DNA from: Cololabis saira
Taxonomy: Eukaryota > Chordata > Actinopteri > Beloniformes > Belonidae
DNA: 64,000 nucleotides
Reading direction: 5' to 3'
Assembly (NCBI RefSeq): GCF_033807715.1
Contig: NC_084587.1
Coordinates: 23,832,017-23,896,016 of the forward strand
Shown here: in pieces, positions 1 through 11,900 of the stretch
How the letters are laid out: every line of letters begins with the position of its first letter
How positions within the stretch are numbered: position 1 is the stretch's first letter
Translations under genes and position numbers: made by a program
Notes under the pieces: generated by a model
The model's database searches: none
Seen by the model: only the letters and a program-made list of their open reading frames with translations
What the model was told of the DNA's origin: nothing

Positions 1-1264
1 ATAATCTGTTGCCTAGCAACAAGCATCCAAAGTCAAATGGAAATAAAAAAAGAAAATGAAAGGTCAATATCGCAAAAATTGTAATAATTGGCATAATGAG
101 CTTGTACGGTCCGTTAGTGCCAATCGGGCCGAGTGTTTGAAAGTTTGAACGATGTCTCTACGATAAAGTTCGACCAAGCTATAAGCGTGCGAATTTTCGC
201 CTTTTTTTTTTGCTTTATGGCATCTAGCGTTGCCACGTTAACACTTTTGACTGAGAAAAGTAATGCCCAATTAGGCACGATGGAGACGCATCCAACGATA
301 TATGCCATGCATGGGTGCACGTTCCGGTTCGGGCAGCATTAACAGATTGTTTATTCACATGGTCCCCCATACAAATGCATTGGTTTTTGTTGCCATGGTA
401 ACAAGCCCCATAGCGTAATGAGACCTCAGTATGTTGTAGTCCACATCAAGCTGAGTATTTTAACGTTGAATCAAAGTCTCTACGATATCGCGTTGCCGCG
501 CAACAAGCGTCCAAAATTCCGTTAGCATCAAAATGAACAAAGTGGAATACCTCAAAAACCGTAATAGCAAGCATGACGAGACTAAAATATGTTGCAGTAC
601 AAAGCGTCCCGGGTTTGTCAATGTTGTAATGATGTCTGTACGATAAACCGTTGCCTAGCAACAAGCGTCCAAAGTAAAAGGGATTTTTTTTTTAAATTGA
701 AAGTTAAATATCGCAAAAACCGTAATAACTAGAATGATGAAGTTGTATGGTCCTTTAAAGACTATCGGGCCGAGTGTTTCAAAGTTTGAACGATGTCTCT
801 ACGATAAAGTTCGGCCGAGCAATAAGCGCGGGAATTTTCGCCTTTTTTTTTGCTTTTTGTCAACTAGCGTTGCCACGGTAACCCCTATTACTGAGAAAAG
901 TAATACCCATCGAATCACGATGGAGACGCATCCAACGATGTATGCCATGCATGGGTGCACGTTGCGGTTCGGGCCGTATTAACGGACGAAAAAAAGTGCG
1001 GAATAAGAATAATAAGAAAAGGGAAACCTTTTCTGTATACCAATATATCGCCTTCATTTTCATGTTTTTCCTCATTTTTTCGGGCGTGTTTTAGTTTTTG
1101 GGGATTTTTTTTTTCCACATCCGAGCGGGGTCATGCTGTACACCCGCTGATGTGACGTGGGACTTTTGCGACTTTAGCTTGTTAGCAAAATGCTAGCAAC
1201 ATTGCCCTTTGGGCCATTCTGGACGATTGCAATATGGTCATGCCACTACTTGGCATGCCCATAA
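1..1264. repeat. dispersed fish repeat, left copies
   Basis: At least two homologous units begin with GTTGCCTAGCAAC (8-20 and 650-662). Each runs through blocks such as TCTCTACGATAAAGTTCGGC, a T-run, GTTGCCACGGTAAC and CCATGCATGGGTGCACGTT. The second unit continues into a tail (1001-1264) that ends in a hairpin around GGCATGCCCATAA. The same units recur at 4500-5944, and part recurs in the hAT-type element at 25201-26027. The ORFs inside are not family-like. I see no transposase, so this is a non-autonomous or satellite-like repeat. It runs off the left edge of the window. Confidence 0.85.
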
Positions 1265-1430
1265 CTAGACAAAATTCCCGGGAAATTTTGAAGTGCCACG
1301 GACTACTGCCGGATGATCGCGGGGCTTATTTGCACCCATGAAGGTCAAGGACTCGATACTTAGTCATTTGACACCACCCATGACTCTCTATGTCAAACCA
1401 TTCAAAAGTTATTACAGAAAATATGTAATA

Positions 1431-2833
1431 GGCTAATAGAACCGCTAACAAGACCGCTAACGGGATAGCTAACAGAACCGCTAACGGAACCTCTAACGGG
1501 ATCGCTAACTGAACCGCTAACGGGATCGCTAAAGGGATCGCTAACGGGACCGCTAACCGAGCCGCTAACGGAATCGCTAACCGAGCCGCTAACGGAATCG
1601 CTAACCGAGCCGCTAACAACCGCTAACGGAACCGCTAACGGGACCGCTAACGGGACCGCTAACGGGATCGCTAACGGAACCGCTAACGGGACCGCTAACG
1701 GGACCGCTAACGGGACCGCTAACGGGATCGCTAACGGAGCCGCTAATGGGGTCGCTAACGGGACCGCTAACAACCGCTAACGAAACCGCTAACAGTACCG
1801 CTAACAGAACCGCTAACTGAACCGCTAACGGGATCGCTAACGGGATCGCTAACGGGACCGCTAACAACCGCTAACGAAACCGCTAACAGTACCGCTAACA
1901 GAACCGCTAACTGAACCGCTAACGGGATCGCTAACGGAATCGCTAACCGAGCCGCTAACGGAATCGCTAACCGAGCCGCTAACAACCGCTAACGGAACCG
2001 CTAACGGGACCGCTAACGGGACCGCTAATGGGATCGCTAACGGAACCGCTAACGGGACCGCTAACGGGACCGCTAACGGGACCGCTAACGGGACCGCTAA
2101 CGGGATCGCTAACGGAGCCGCTAATGGGGTCGCTAACGGGACCGCTAACAACCGCTAACAGTACCGCTAACAGAACCGCTAACTGAACCGCTAACGGGAT
2201 CGCTAACGGGACCGCTAACCGAGCCGTTAACGGAATCGCTAACCGAGCCGCTAACAACCGCTAACGGGACCGCTAACGGGACCGCTAATGGGATCGCTAA
2301 CGGAACCGCTAACGGGACCGCTAACGGGACCGCTAACGGGACCGCTAACGGGACCGCTAACGGGATCGCTAACGGAGCCGCTAATGGGGTCGCTAACGGG
2401 ACCGCTAACAACCGCTAACGGAACCGCTAACGGGACCGCTAACAACCGCTAACGGAACCGCTAACAGGACCGCTAACAGAACCGCTAACTGAACCGCTAA
2501 CGGGATCGCTAACGGGACCGCTAACCGAGCCGCTAACGGAATCGCTAACCGAGCCGCTAACAACCGCTAACGGAACCGCTAACGGGACCGCTAACGGGAT
2601 CGCTAACGGAACCGCTAACGGGACCGCTAACGGGATCGCTAACGGGATCGCTAACGGGACCGCTAACCGAGCCGCTAACGGGATTGCTAACGGGATCGCT
2701 AACAACCGCTAACGGGACCGCTAACGGGATTGCTAACGGGGTCGCTAACTGGACCGCTAACGGGATCGCTAACTGGACCGCTAACGGGATCGCTAACAGG
2801 ACCGCTAACAGAACCGCTAACGGGACCGCTAAC
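1431..2833. repeat. 12-bp minisatellite array (about 1.4 kb)
   Basis: Tandem copies of a 12-bp unit, mostly CGGGACCGCTAA or CGGGATCGCTAA with GAAC, GAGC and CTGA variants. Nine-base units (CAACCGCTA) interrupt it irregularly, near 1617, 1770, 1863, 1982, 2149, 2256, 2408, 2442, 2560 and 2702. The blocks between them repeat in similar order, giving a higher-order structure. Because 12 is a multiple of 3, open frames up to 123 codons with [12 protein letters not shown] repeats appear on the minus strand; they are by-products of the repeat. Confidence 0.97.
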
Positions 2834-3021
2834 ACCAATAACACTACCATCCCATAATAAACACCTACCATCCCATAATAACACTAACATCCTATAAAAA
2901 CACCTGCCATCCCATAATAACGCTAAAAACCTTAAAAAAACACCTGCCATCCCATAATAACACTAACATCCTATAAAAACACCTGCCATCCCATAATAAC
3001 ACTAACATCCTATAAAAATAA
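2834..3021. repeat. 39-bp tandem repeat
   Basis: About four to five copies of a 39-bp unit containing ACCTGCCATCCCATAATAAC and CACTAACATCCTATAAAA. It abuts the minisatellite directly at the CTAACACCAATA junction. One unit is diverged (about 2920-2940). Confidence 0.9.
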
Positions 3022-4245
3022 AATGGGGATCATGTAAGGTCAGGGTTCAGATTCCTCCATTATCCAAGGTAAAGTATTATGAAGTCTGCATTGATGTGTC
3101 ATGTGACCAGTTCTGGGTCACATGACCCGGAAGTATGGTAGTGTATATTGTATTGGAATGACTCAGCTAGTTTTTTGGATTTGACAAGCCTCAAATAACT
3201 TCACCTTGTAATCAAACTGTAGCTCCTATCAGAAAAACAAAGACATCGTGAGAGAGACAGAACCCGGAAGATTCTGACAATCTTAATTTTATTCAGATAT
3301 TCCTTAAAATGTGTTAGTAACGGCGATTCGAAAACAAAAATGAGATTTTTTTTAAGAAAACTTCATTTAACATGGGAGTCAATGAAGAGACAGACAGGAA
3401 TTGGCGTGTCTGTTGGCTCCACCGTTAAAATTTTGTGCACACCACGCCTGTGAAAGTCACATTTTATAAATCACAACACCTATGTCTATATTCTGACCAA
3501 AAATGATCTGTCTACCTTTTACGGTTTGGCCGTGACCTCGAGTTACAAATAAGAAATCATGTTTTTTTTTCAGTGTAACTACACTCTAGCAAACTGACTC
3601 CCGTGCTCTAGATTTGAAAAAAAGTGATTTCCAGACCTCGCTTGAGGGCTCATATCTTGAAAAGTGTACATTTTAGGAAAAAACAGTCCGGGGTTTAGAG
3701 AGAGAAGAGAAGTTTTCCTCCGTTTTGAAGTTTGAATGACGTTTCTACGTGCAAGTATGAGAAAGATACGTGACTCAGAAAAAAGTTGAATTTTGTCTTT
3801 TTTCTCGACATTTTCCCATCCGCTTTGAATGGCGCCATAGGAATACATGGCAAAATGGTCTCCCCATTAGTTTGGAAATTTGGAAATGTTTTTGCACTTC
3901 GTGCAAAAACTATTTGTGCCATCGCTCTGAAAATCCACAGGACTGTAGTTAAATTCAGGGTCTACAACTTTCTAAATCGGTTCATAATTTTTCGAGTAAC
4001 GGTGTGCGAGTGGTGAGGCCCCAAAGTTCACGCAATGCGTTCCGGATGGGGCAAAAAGCGCACGTTTGTGCACGTTGCGCAAAAACGTGCACGCCAATCG
4101 CTAATAAAAGTCATACCCATCGATTCCCGATTAAGGCGCACGTTTCTACGTTTTTACTTTTCGCGTTTTCTCAAAGCTGTAGGAGGAGTAGCCGGACAAA
4201 GTTTTTACGGAAGAATAAATAAATAATAAGCCTGAGCAATAGTAT
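3022..4245. repeat. non-coding stretch with several small inverted repeats, probably part of the same repeat block
   Basis: No gene is recognisable; open frames are short and unlike any family. Visible structures are an 11-bp inverted repeat at 3098-3126 (GTCATGTGACC and GGTCACATGAC), a hairpin at 3888-3910 (GTTTTTGCAC, loop TTC, GTGCAAAAAC) and another around GTGCACGT at about 4070-4095. It leads into the three-hairpin cluster at 4246. Phrases such as GTTTGAATGACGTTTCTACG resemble those of the flanking repeat units. Confidence 0.5.
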
Positions 4246-4337
4246 GAGTGCCTCGTGCTGCGCACGAGGCACTCCTCCTCCATTGAGCTTGCGCATCTCA
4301 ATGGAGGAGGAGTGCCACGTGGCGCAGCCGTGGCACT
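4246..4337. repeat. three adjacent perfect hairpins
   Basis: Hairpin 1 pairs GAGTGCCTCGTG (4246-4257) with CACGAGGCACTC (4263-4274), loop 5 nt. Hairpin 2 pairs ACTCCTCCTCCATTGAG (4271-4287) with its complement at 4297-4313; including flanking bases the stem reaches 20 bp (4268-4287 with 4297-4316), loop 9 nt. Hairpin 3 pairs AGTGCCACG (4311-4319) with CGTGGCACT (4329-4337). The arms overlap, so the middle hairpin competes with the outer two. Confidence 0.95.
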
Positions 4338-4499
4338 AACTAGAAAATTTCATGAAATTTTGATATGGGCATGCCCTACCGCCCATTCGTCCCCTCTCGC
4401 CGCTTTGGTTTGGGGCTGTAGTGGTTGTGTTTAGGGTGGTTCTATGTCAGTTTGAGGTGTTTTTACGCTTGTATTTCATTCATTCCTGTGCTCCCAATA

Positions 4500-5944
4500 G
4501 TTATTAATGGGGCGCGCTTTTTGGCATCTAGCGTTGCCACGGTAACGCTTTTGACTGAGAATAGTAATGCCCATCGAGGCAAGATGGAGACGCATCTAAC
4601 GATGTATGCCATGCATGGGTGCATGTTCCGGTTCAGGCTACGTTAACGGATAGGTTTTTTTTTTCACCATGGTACAAAACCCCATCCGAATGAATGGGGC
4701 CATTTGGCCTGGATTTTGACATAAAATTTCCTTAAATCCCAGCTTCATGAAATTTGAGTATTTTGAAGTCCACAGCGTGCCGAGTCAGGGGACATTTGTA
4801 CGATGTCTCTACGATAACCTGTTGCTTAGCAACAAGCGTCCAAATTCAAACAGAAATAAAAAAAGAAATGAAAGGTCAATATCGCGAAAACTGTAGTAAT
4901 TAGCATAATGAGGTTGTAGGGTCCGTTAGTGCCAATCGGGCCGAGTGTTTGAAAGTTTCAACAATGTCTCTACGATAAAGTTCGGCCGAGCAATAAGCGT
5001 CAGAATTTTCACCTTTTTTTTTGCTTTTTGGCGTCTAGCGTTGCCACGGTAACACTTTTTACTGAGAAAAGTAATGCCCATCGAGGAACGATGGAGACGC
5101 ATCCAACGATGTATGCCATGTATGGGTGCATGTTCCGGTTCAGGCTATGTTAACGGATAGGTTTTTTTTTCACCATGGCAAAAAACTCCATCCGAATGAA
5201 TGGGGCCATGTGGCCTGGATTTTGACATAAAATTTCCTTAAATCCCAGCTTCATGAAATTTGAGTATGTTGAAGTTCACAGCGTGCCGAGTCGGGAAACG
5301 TTTGTATGATGTCTCTACGATAACCTGTTGCCTAGCAACAAGCGTCCAAAGTCAAACGGAAAAAAAAAAAAAAATGAAAGGTCAATATCACAAAAACTGT
5401 AATACTTGGCATAATAAGGTTGTACGGTCGGTTACGGACAATCAGGCTGAGTGTTTGAAAGTTTGAACGATGTCTCTACGATAAAGTTCGGCCGAGCAAT
5501 AAGCGCGGGAATTTTCGCCTTTTTTTTTGCTTTTTGGCAACTAGTGTTGCCACGGTAACCCCTATTACGGAGAAAAGTAATGCCCATCGAGGCATGATGG
5601 AGACGCATCCAACGATGTATGCCATGCATGGGTGCACGTTCCGGTTCGGGCCGCATTAACGGACGAAAAAAAGTGCGGAATAAGAATAATAATAAGAAAA
5701 GGGAAACCTTTTCTAGATACTAATATATCGCCTTCATTTTCATGTTTTTCCTCATTTTTCCGGCCGTGTTTACGTTTTTGGGGATTTTTTTCTTCCACAT
5801 CCGAGCGGGGTCATGCTGTACACCCGCTGGTGCGCAGTGGGACTTTAGCGACTTTAGCTTGTTAGCAAAATGCTAGCAACATTGCCCTTTGGGCCATTCT
5901 GGACGATTGCAATATGGTCATGCCATTACTTGGCATGCCCATAA
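4500..5944. repeat. dispersed fish repeat, right copies
   Basis: Three homologous segments recognised by GTTGCCACGGTAAC at 4533, 5040 and 5546, and by the GTTGC-tAGCAAC motif at 4821 and 5327. The last unit and its tail (5327-5944) closely parallel 650-1264, in the same orientation. The two blocks therefore form long direct repeats around the minisatellite region. Confidence 0.85.
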
Positions 5945-6183
5945 AAAAGGGAAACCTTTCTAGATACTAATTTAACGCCTTCATTTTTCAGGTTTTCTCG
6001 GCCGTGTTTCATTTTTTGGGGATTTTTTTTTTCCACAACAGAGCGGGGTCATGCTTTACACCCGCTGGTGCGCAGTGGGACCTTTGCAACTTTAGCATGT
6101 TAGCGAAACGCTAGCAACATTGCCTTTTGGGCCATTCTGGACGACTGCAATATGGTCATGCCACTACTTGGCATGCCCATAAT
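5945..6183. repeat. tandem duplicate of the repeat tail
   Basis: This second copy of the tail follows the first without spacer. It runs from AAAGGGAAACCTTTCTAGAT to the GGCATGCCCATAA hairpin end. It is slightly shorter than the copies at 1001-1264 and 5681-5944. Confidence 0.85.
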
Positions 6184-6565
6184 AATAGTTGCCAAGAGGC
6201 ATTATTTTTAGACTTATTTTGGCATCAGTTTTCTGCTCCTGGCCTGATTTGCAAGGAAAGCCAGAACAATTTGACTTGTAGATGATTTCTTTGTATTTAA
6301 TAATAAATTGAACAGAAAATATTTTTTCCCTCTACAGATGAATAATTTTTTATCATGTGGCATCACTCATACAGTATTTAGGAGGTCTGACTTGATTAAA
6401 TAAGAGCTTGCATCAGACCCAGTAAAAGCAAGAGGTACTTCAAACATTTATATTTAAACGCAGCATCATTCTATAGTCAGCTCGACAGATAGACGGTGCC
6501 GTTCTTTTATGGCAGTTTTCTTCAGGCTGCAGACGTGGTTTGACAACTTGTAATGTTTGTTTTTA

Positions 6566-7831
6566 CAATTCCAATCCAAAAATAAATAAATTTGAGACAC
6601 TTTCTGAGATTGCAAACAGGAACAAAATACCATGACCTTCAAACCCTGTAACCCATTTAACCAAATGTTTAAAGTAAGGAAACATGCACTGTTAAGGGGG
6701 TTGGAGGGGGTCCAAACACATCTGTGAACTGAGACCAGTTACTGGAGTACTGAGACAGGAATATTACCTCACTCTTGTCTGCTACAGGGTTTAACCTGCT
6801 CAACAGTGCTGGGACTCCTTTCCTCTGATTGTTTCATGATGGACCAGTTATTTTCAACCGGTGAAAGGTCTGGACTGCAGGGCCTGGACCCTTCGACAAT
6901 GAAGCCTTGTTTTTGTGATGAATGCATCACAACGTTTAGCACTGTCCTCCTGAAAGATGCAAGGCCTTCCATGAAAAATAAATCGTCCAAGATGGGAAGA
7001 TATGTTGCTCTAAAACCTGTGTATACTATATACCTTTCAGCATTGATGTTGATGTTCCAGATGTACCAGCTAACCATTGCAACGGGAACAAATGCACATT
7101 ACCCCCAAAACCATCAGAGCTCTGGTACAAGGAAGACAGCAGCATTTCTGCATCATGTTCACATATGGCTTCTCTGTATGAGACAGTGTTCACCAGTATT
7201 TGCGGATGGCACGGCCAACTGCATTCATAGACAGTGATTTCTGGAACTGTTCCAGAGCTCACGCAGTGATTTCCATTACAGAAGAAAGGCTGTTTATTAA
7301 GCCTCCTGAGGGCATGCAATATTGATTGTCAGTCATGTCCCTTGCAGAGATTTTTTTCAGATTCTTCAAATATTTTGCTGATATGATGTACAGCAGGTGA
7401 ATGGAGTCTTCAAAGTGTCTCCTATTGTATGCTGAGGAATATTACTCTGAAATGGTTTCATCATTTGTAGATGTGGTTTTCAAAGGACCGGTAAACCTCA
7501 AACTACCTTCACTTCTGAGAGACTCTGCCTCCCTAACATGTTCTTTTTATACTAAGTCATGACACTGAGCTGTTGCTGGTCAATTGATTGGTTGTAAGAT
7601 GTCCCTTTCTTATTAGTACTACTTACCTTTCCAGCTTTTTGTTTCTCATGTTCCAGCTTTATTGCACCATGTTGCTGCCATCAAATTCAAAATCACCAAA
7701 TTTTCTTACATTTTTTTAAGAGATGACCAAGAAAAAAAACATACAGATTTATAAGAGTTGCAAATGACTGAATTCTGTTTTTTTTGTACATTTTACACAG
7801 CGTCAAAAGTTATTTTTGAATTAGGGTTGTA
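6566..7831 (-). pseudogene. decayed Tc1/mariner transposon with a transposase remnant
   Basis: The best-preserved translation (about 6780-6920, minus strand) reads CSPDLSPVENNW and later STVEQVKPCSRQE. This is the region of Tc1 transposases with the last catalytic glutamate (DLSPxEN). At 7320-7470 and 7660-7831 the DNA matches the N-terminal half and outer end of a common fish Tc1 family by recall, ending TTAGGGTTGTA. The left end (about 6566, ACAATTCCAATCC) is a diverged terminal repeat after TA. Stops and deletions make it non-functional. An overlapping plus-strand frame (6806-7237) is a shadow. Confidence 0.75.
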
Positions 7832-8961
<1,130 letters not shown>

Positions 8962-11900
8962 ATGGGGGGGTTCATTCTGAGCAGCAGCGAAGTATCAATT
9001 AGGCTGGTTTACATAAGATTAACGATTCACATCCGCAGGTCTGTTTGGCTCAGAGTGCAGCTCTGCTCTGTATTCTGAGGGCTCAACATAGAAGCTGGAT
9101 CACAGAGTAAGCTGTGGGCTTTTCATCTGTGTCTCTGTGCTGCAGCTCAGTGCCTGCCTTTCTCTCCCTCCTTTCCCCCCCTCTAGAGCAGCAACAGTAG
9201 TAGCAGCCTTTATGAGGACAGCTGGTGCATATCAATCAGGACATAGGAGGGGTTATTTTTCCTTTCTTTATGTTTTTGTTTTAATGAAGACCAAGTATAT
9301 CTGTGTCTATGTGGAGATGAGATCGAAGATGGAGAATCTGGAGGCTGCTGTTGCCGATATTTTTCTAAAAGTAGAGAGAAGGCCAGGAAGAGTACTGTAA
9401 TTTTAAGATGATAATAGCGCTGTCAGCATGTGTAGGAGTAAGAATTAAGGTCAGCTGGTGGTGTCTTTTTGGTAAGTGATGGCTCTGCGTGGCGGCGTGG
9501 TCGCAGCCGGGAGCAGTCAGCAGTTTCCAGAATGTTCTGTGGTGTTTCTCCGCCGACCCCACCACACCCTCATGCATGTCTGTGTATCTACCTAGTTACA
9601 GACTGACTTCTACTTTTTGACCAAACAAAAGCTCACTCGCCCGAGCACTTTCGAATGTCTGATTGTGAAATTAAGCTCCCAAGCCTAAAGAAATGCAGGA
9701 CTTTGAACTGCAACCCGCTGAGAGACTGGAGCTGCAGATGTTGTTCATGCTGCCCGGTCTGTGACTCAGCCATGTTGCCAGCATGGTGACGACTGTTTAA
9801 GCCCAAAGTGGCCTTCGCGGTGGGAAACATTTCCACCGCTTTTGTGCATCCGTGCGTCATTCAGTGCCCTGCATCATTTATGCTACACCTCAAATGAGAG
9901 CCTTCTCGAGCTAAATAAAGGCTACCAAGTCTTATGTAAGCCAGGTCCAAGTGTGCAGTAATAGTAGTACAGAGACAACTTTTTCATATTGCTCTGAAAA
10001 TATCAGAAAGGCGTCACGCTGACAGGCGCCGTGGCCTCAGTTGGACCCACTTAGAGTTCCTGCATTTTTCAGCAGGAACAGTAAAGTCTTTTTGTTCCGT
10101 ATAAAATATCATTTTTTTTAAATGTCAACCTCTAAAATCAAAGTTTTTATCCAAACTGACTACTTTAAGCCCTTATTGAGCAAATGCCTATTTGCTGGAT
10201 TCATCATTAACAACAGGATATTAAGAGGTTACATCTCTCCGCTGTCTTGTTTCCTTCATTAGTTAGCATCACGCTTACATCTGAGAAGCTAATGGCTTAG
10301 AGAGCAGCTTTTAGGTCTTTAAAGTACAAATGCAGCTGCAGGATGTTGGTTAAACTTGTTAATTCAGTTAATTGCATGAATGGTAGCAGCCGGCAGGAGT
10401 TTGACTAGCTCACGTAGACAACAGACAACATTTATTCCCCTTAGAAGGACAGAAGTCCACAAAGCACAAACCCCTGATGTTATGGATATGTACACACACA
10501 CATACAGTAGACTTGAGGGCTGAAGCATGGACCATTTAAAGCAGCTTAAAAGACCTTCATTCATGTTTAATGCTGAGCAGGAGTCTTTCTGTCTGGGCTT
10601 TGCATGTTCTCCCCATGCTAGCAAGGGTTTTTACGTGTATAGATGGTGGGTCTGATTACTTTTAGGAAGCATTGTCTACCTTTAGCAGTCTCCCATCCCT
10701 ACTATCACCAAAGAAATCTGCCAAAATAACTTTGGGCTCTCTTCTTGGTCATCTCTTACAGTACAATCTCCATCTCTTATATCTGTCAACAGCGATGAAA
10801 CTAGCTCAGAGACCTACAGTGGACACCGTGGCACATGCATTTTCTTGAGCTAAACCACTCAAGAAAACAATGATGAAGTGAAAAACGGAGAGGGACCAAG
10901 CAAGAGAAGGAACAAAACTTCAGTAAAGGAGACCTAACCAGCATGACTGTCAGGTGAGCCTATGAGCCAAAAATGTTCCTTTGTTTTGCAAGATATCATT
11001 TTCTCTCTTTTTTTTTTAATACAGTCAGTACATCCTGATGCATAAAAGATACATGGGATATTGTAATCAGGTATAGCCATATAGAAAAGTACAAAAGAGG
11101 AAGTTACTTTAAGCAACAGAGAGCAACTTTATCATCTTCTTGTGACAAATGTGTGTAAAGGCTAAGGTGCCTTTACACACATTCGTCACAAGAAGATGAT
11201 TAATCGGAAAGCCAGTTCACAGTCACTTTGGGTGCTTTTTGCCAATAGTAGTCTAGACTACAAAAATAATAAAACATTTCTTCAAATTAAATTGAAATTT
11301 ATATTTTTTATCAAGGAAAAAAAACAACTTTGGTGTTTCTTTAAAGTTTAAAACCCTAAACTGACTTAATTTTGAAATAGACTTTTTTAACTTCATTTAT
11401 TCCGGCAATATAACAGTCTTTATTGATTATATTATTGATCTAATACAAAGCTTGAGGACAATCGTGAAAGACTGATCAATGAATGTGAAATATTTTTTTA
11501 TGTGGCTGTAAATGACCATGGTCCATATTTTAACAGTACGACCGAGACCAGACGGATGATGTTCTTGGAAAGCTGTTATCAACTAAAACAGCCTCTTCTC
11601 AACCAATGTCCACTGATCACTTATTTTTTGGAAAATTGCAAAGCATTTGGATAAAAGTATCTGGTAGGAGATGTTGAAATTTTGGCTGGGAATCCAGTTC
11701 ATCTGGGACGTCTATAAAAAGCTTGTTTGAAAATCTACTTTTAAGTTGCTGTTTGAGAAAGTAAGAAACCCTACCGTTTGAATTCCCTGCCTTTTTCATT
11801 CTCCTTATACCTTTCCTTTCTATTTTTCCACTTAAAATATGTGTTGACACAAAGTTAAACAAGAACAATTACCCACCTGTCTCACTGTTAATTGTTAAGA

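Noticed and set aside
1402..2871. Many minus-strand frames of 64-123 codons with PLAVPLAI and [10 protein letters not shown] repeats, resembling a repetitive structural protein
   Set aside because: They come from the 12-bp minisatellite, whose unit is a multiple of three. The frames shift register at each 9-bp unit context and have no signal or flanking gene structure.
6806..7237. 143-codon plus-strand frame
   Set aside because: Antisense shadow of the Tc1 transposase remnant on the minus strand.
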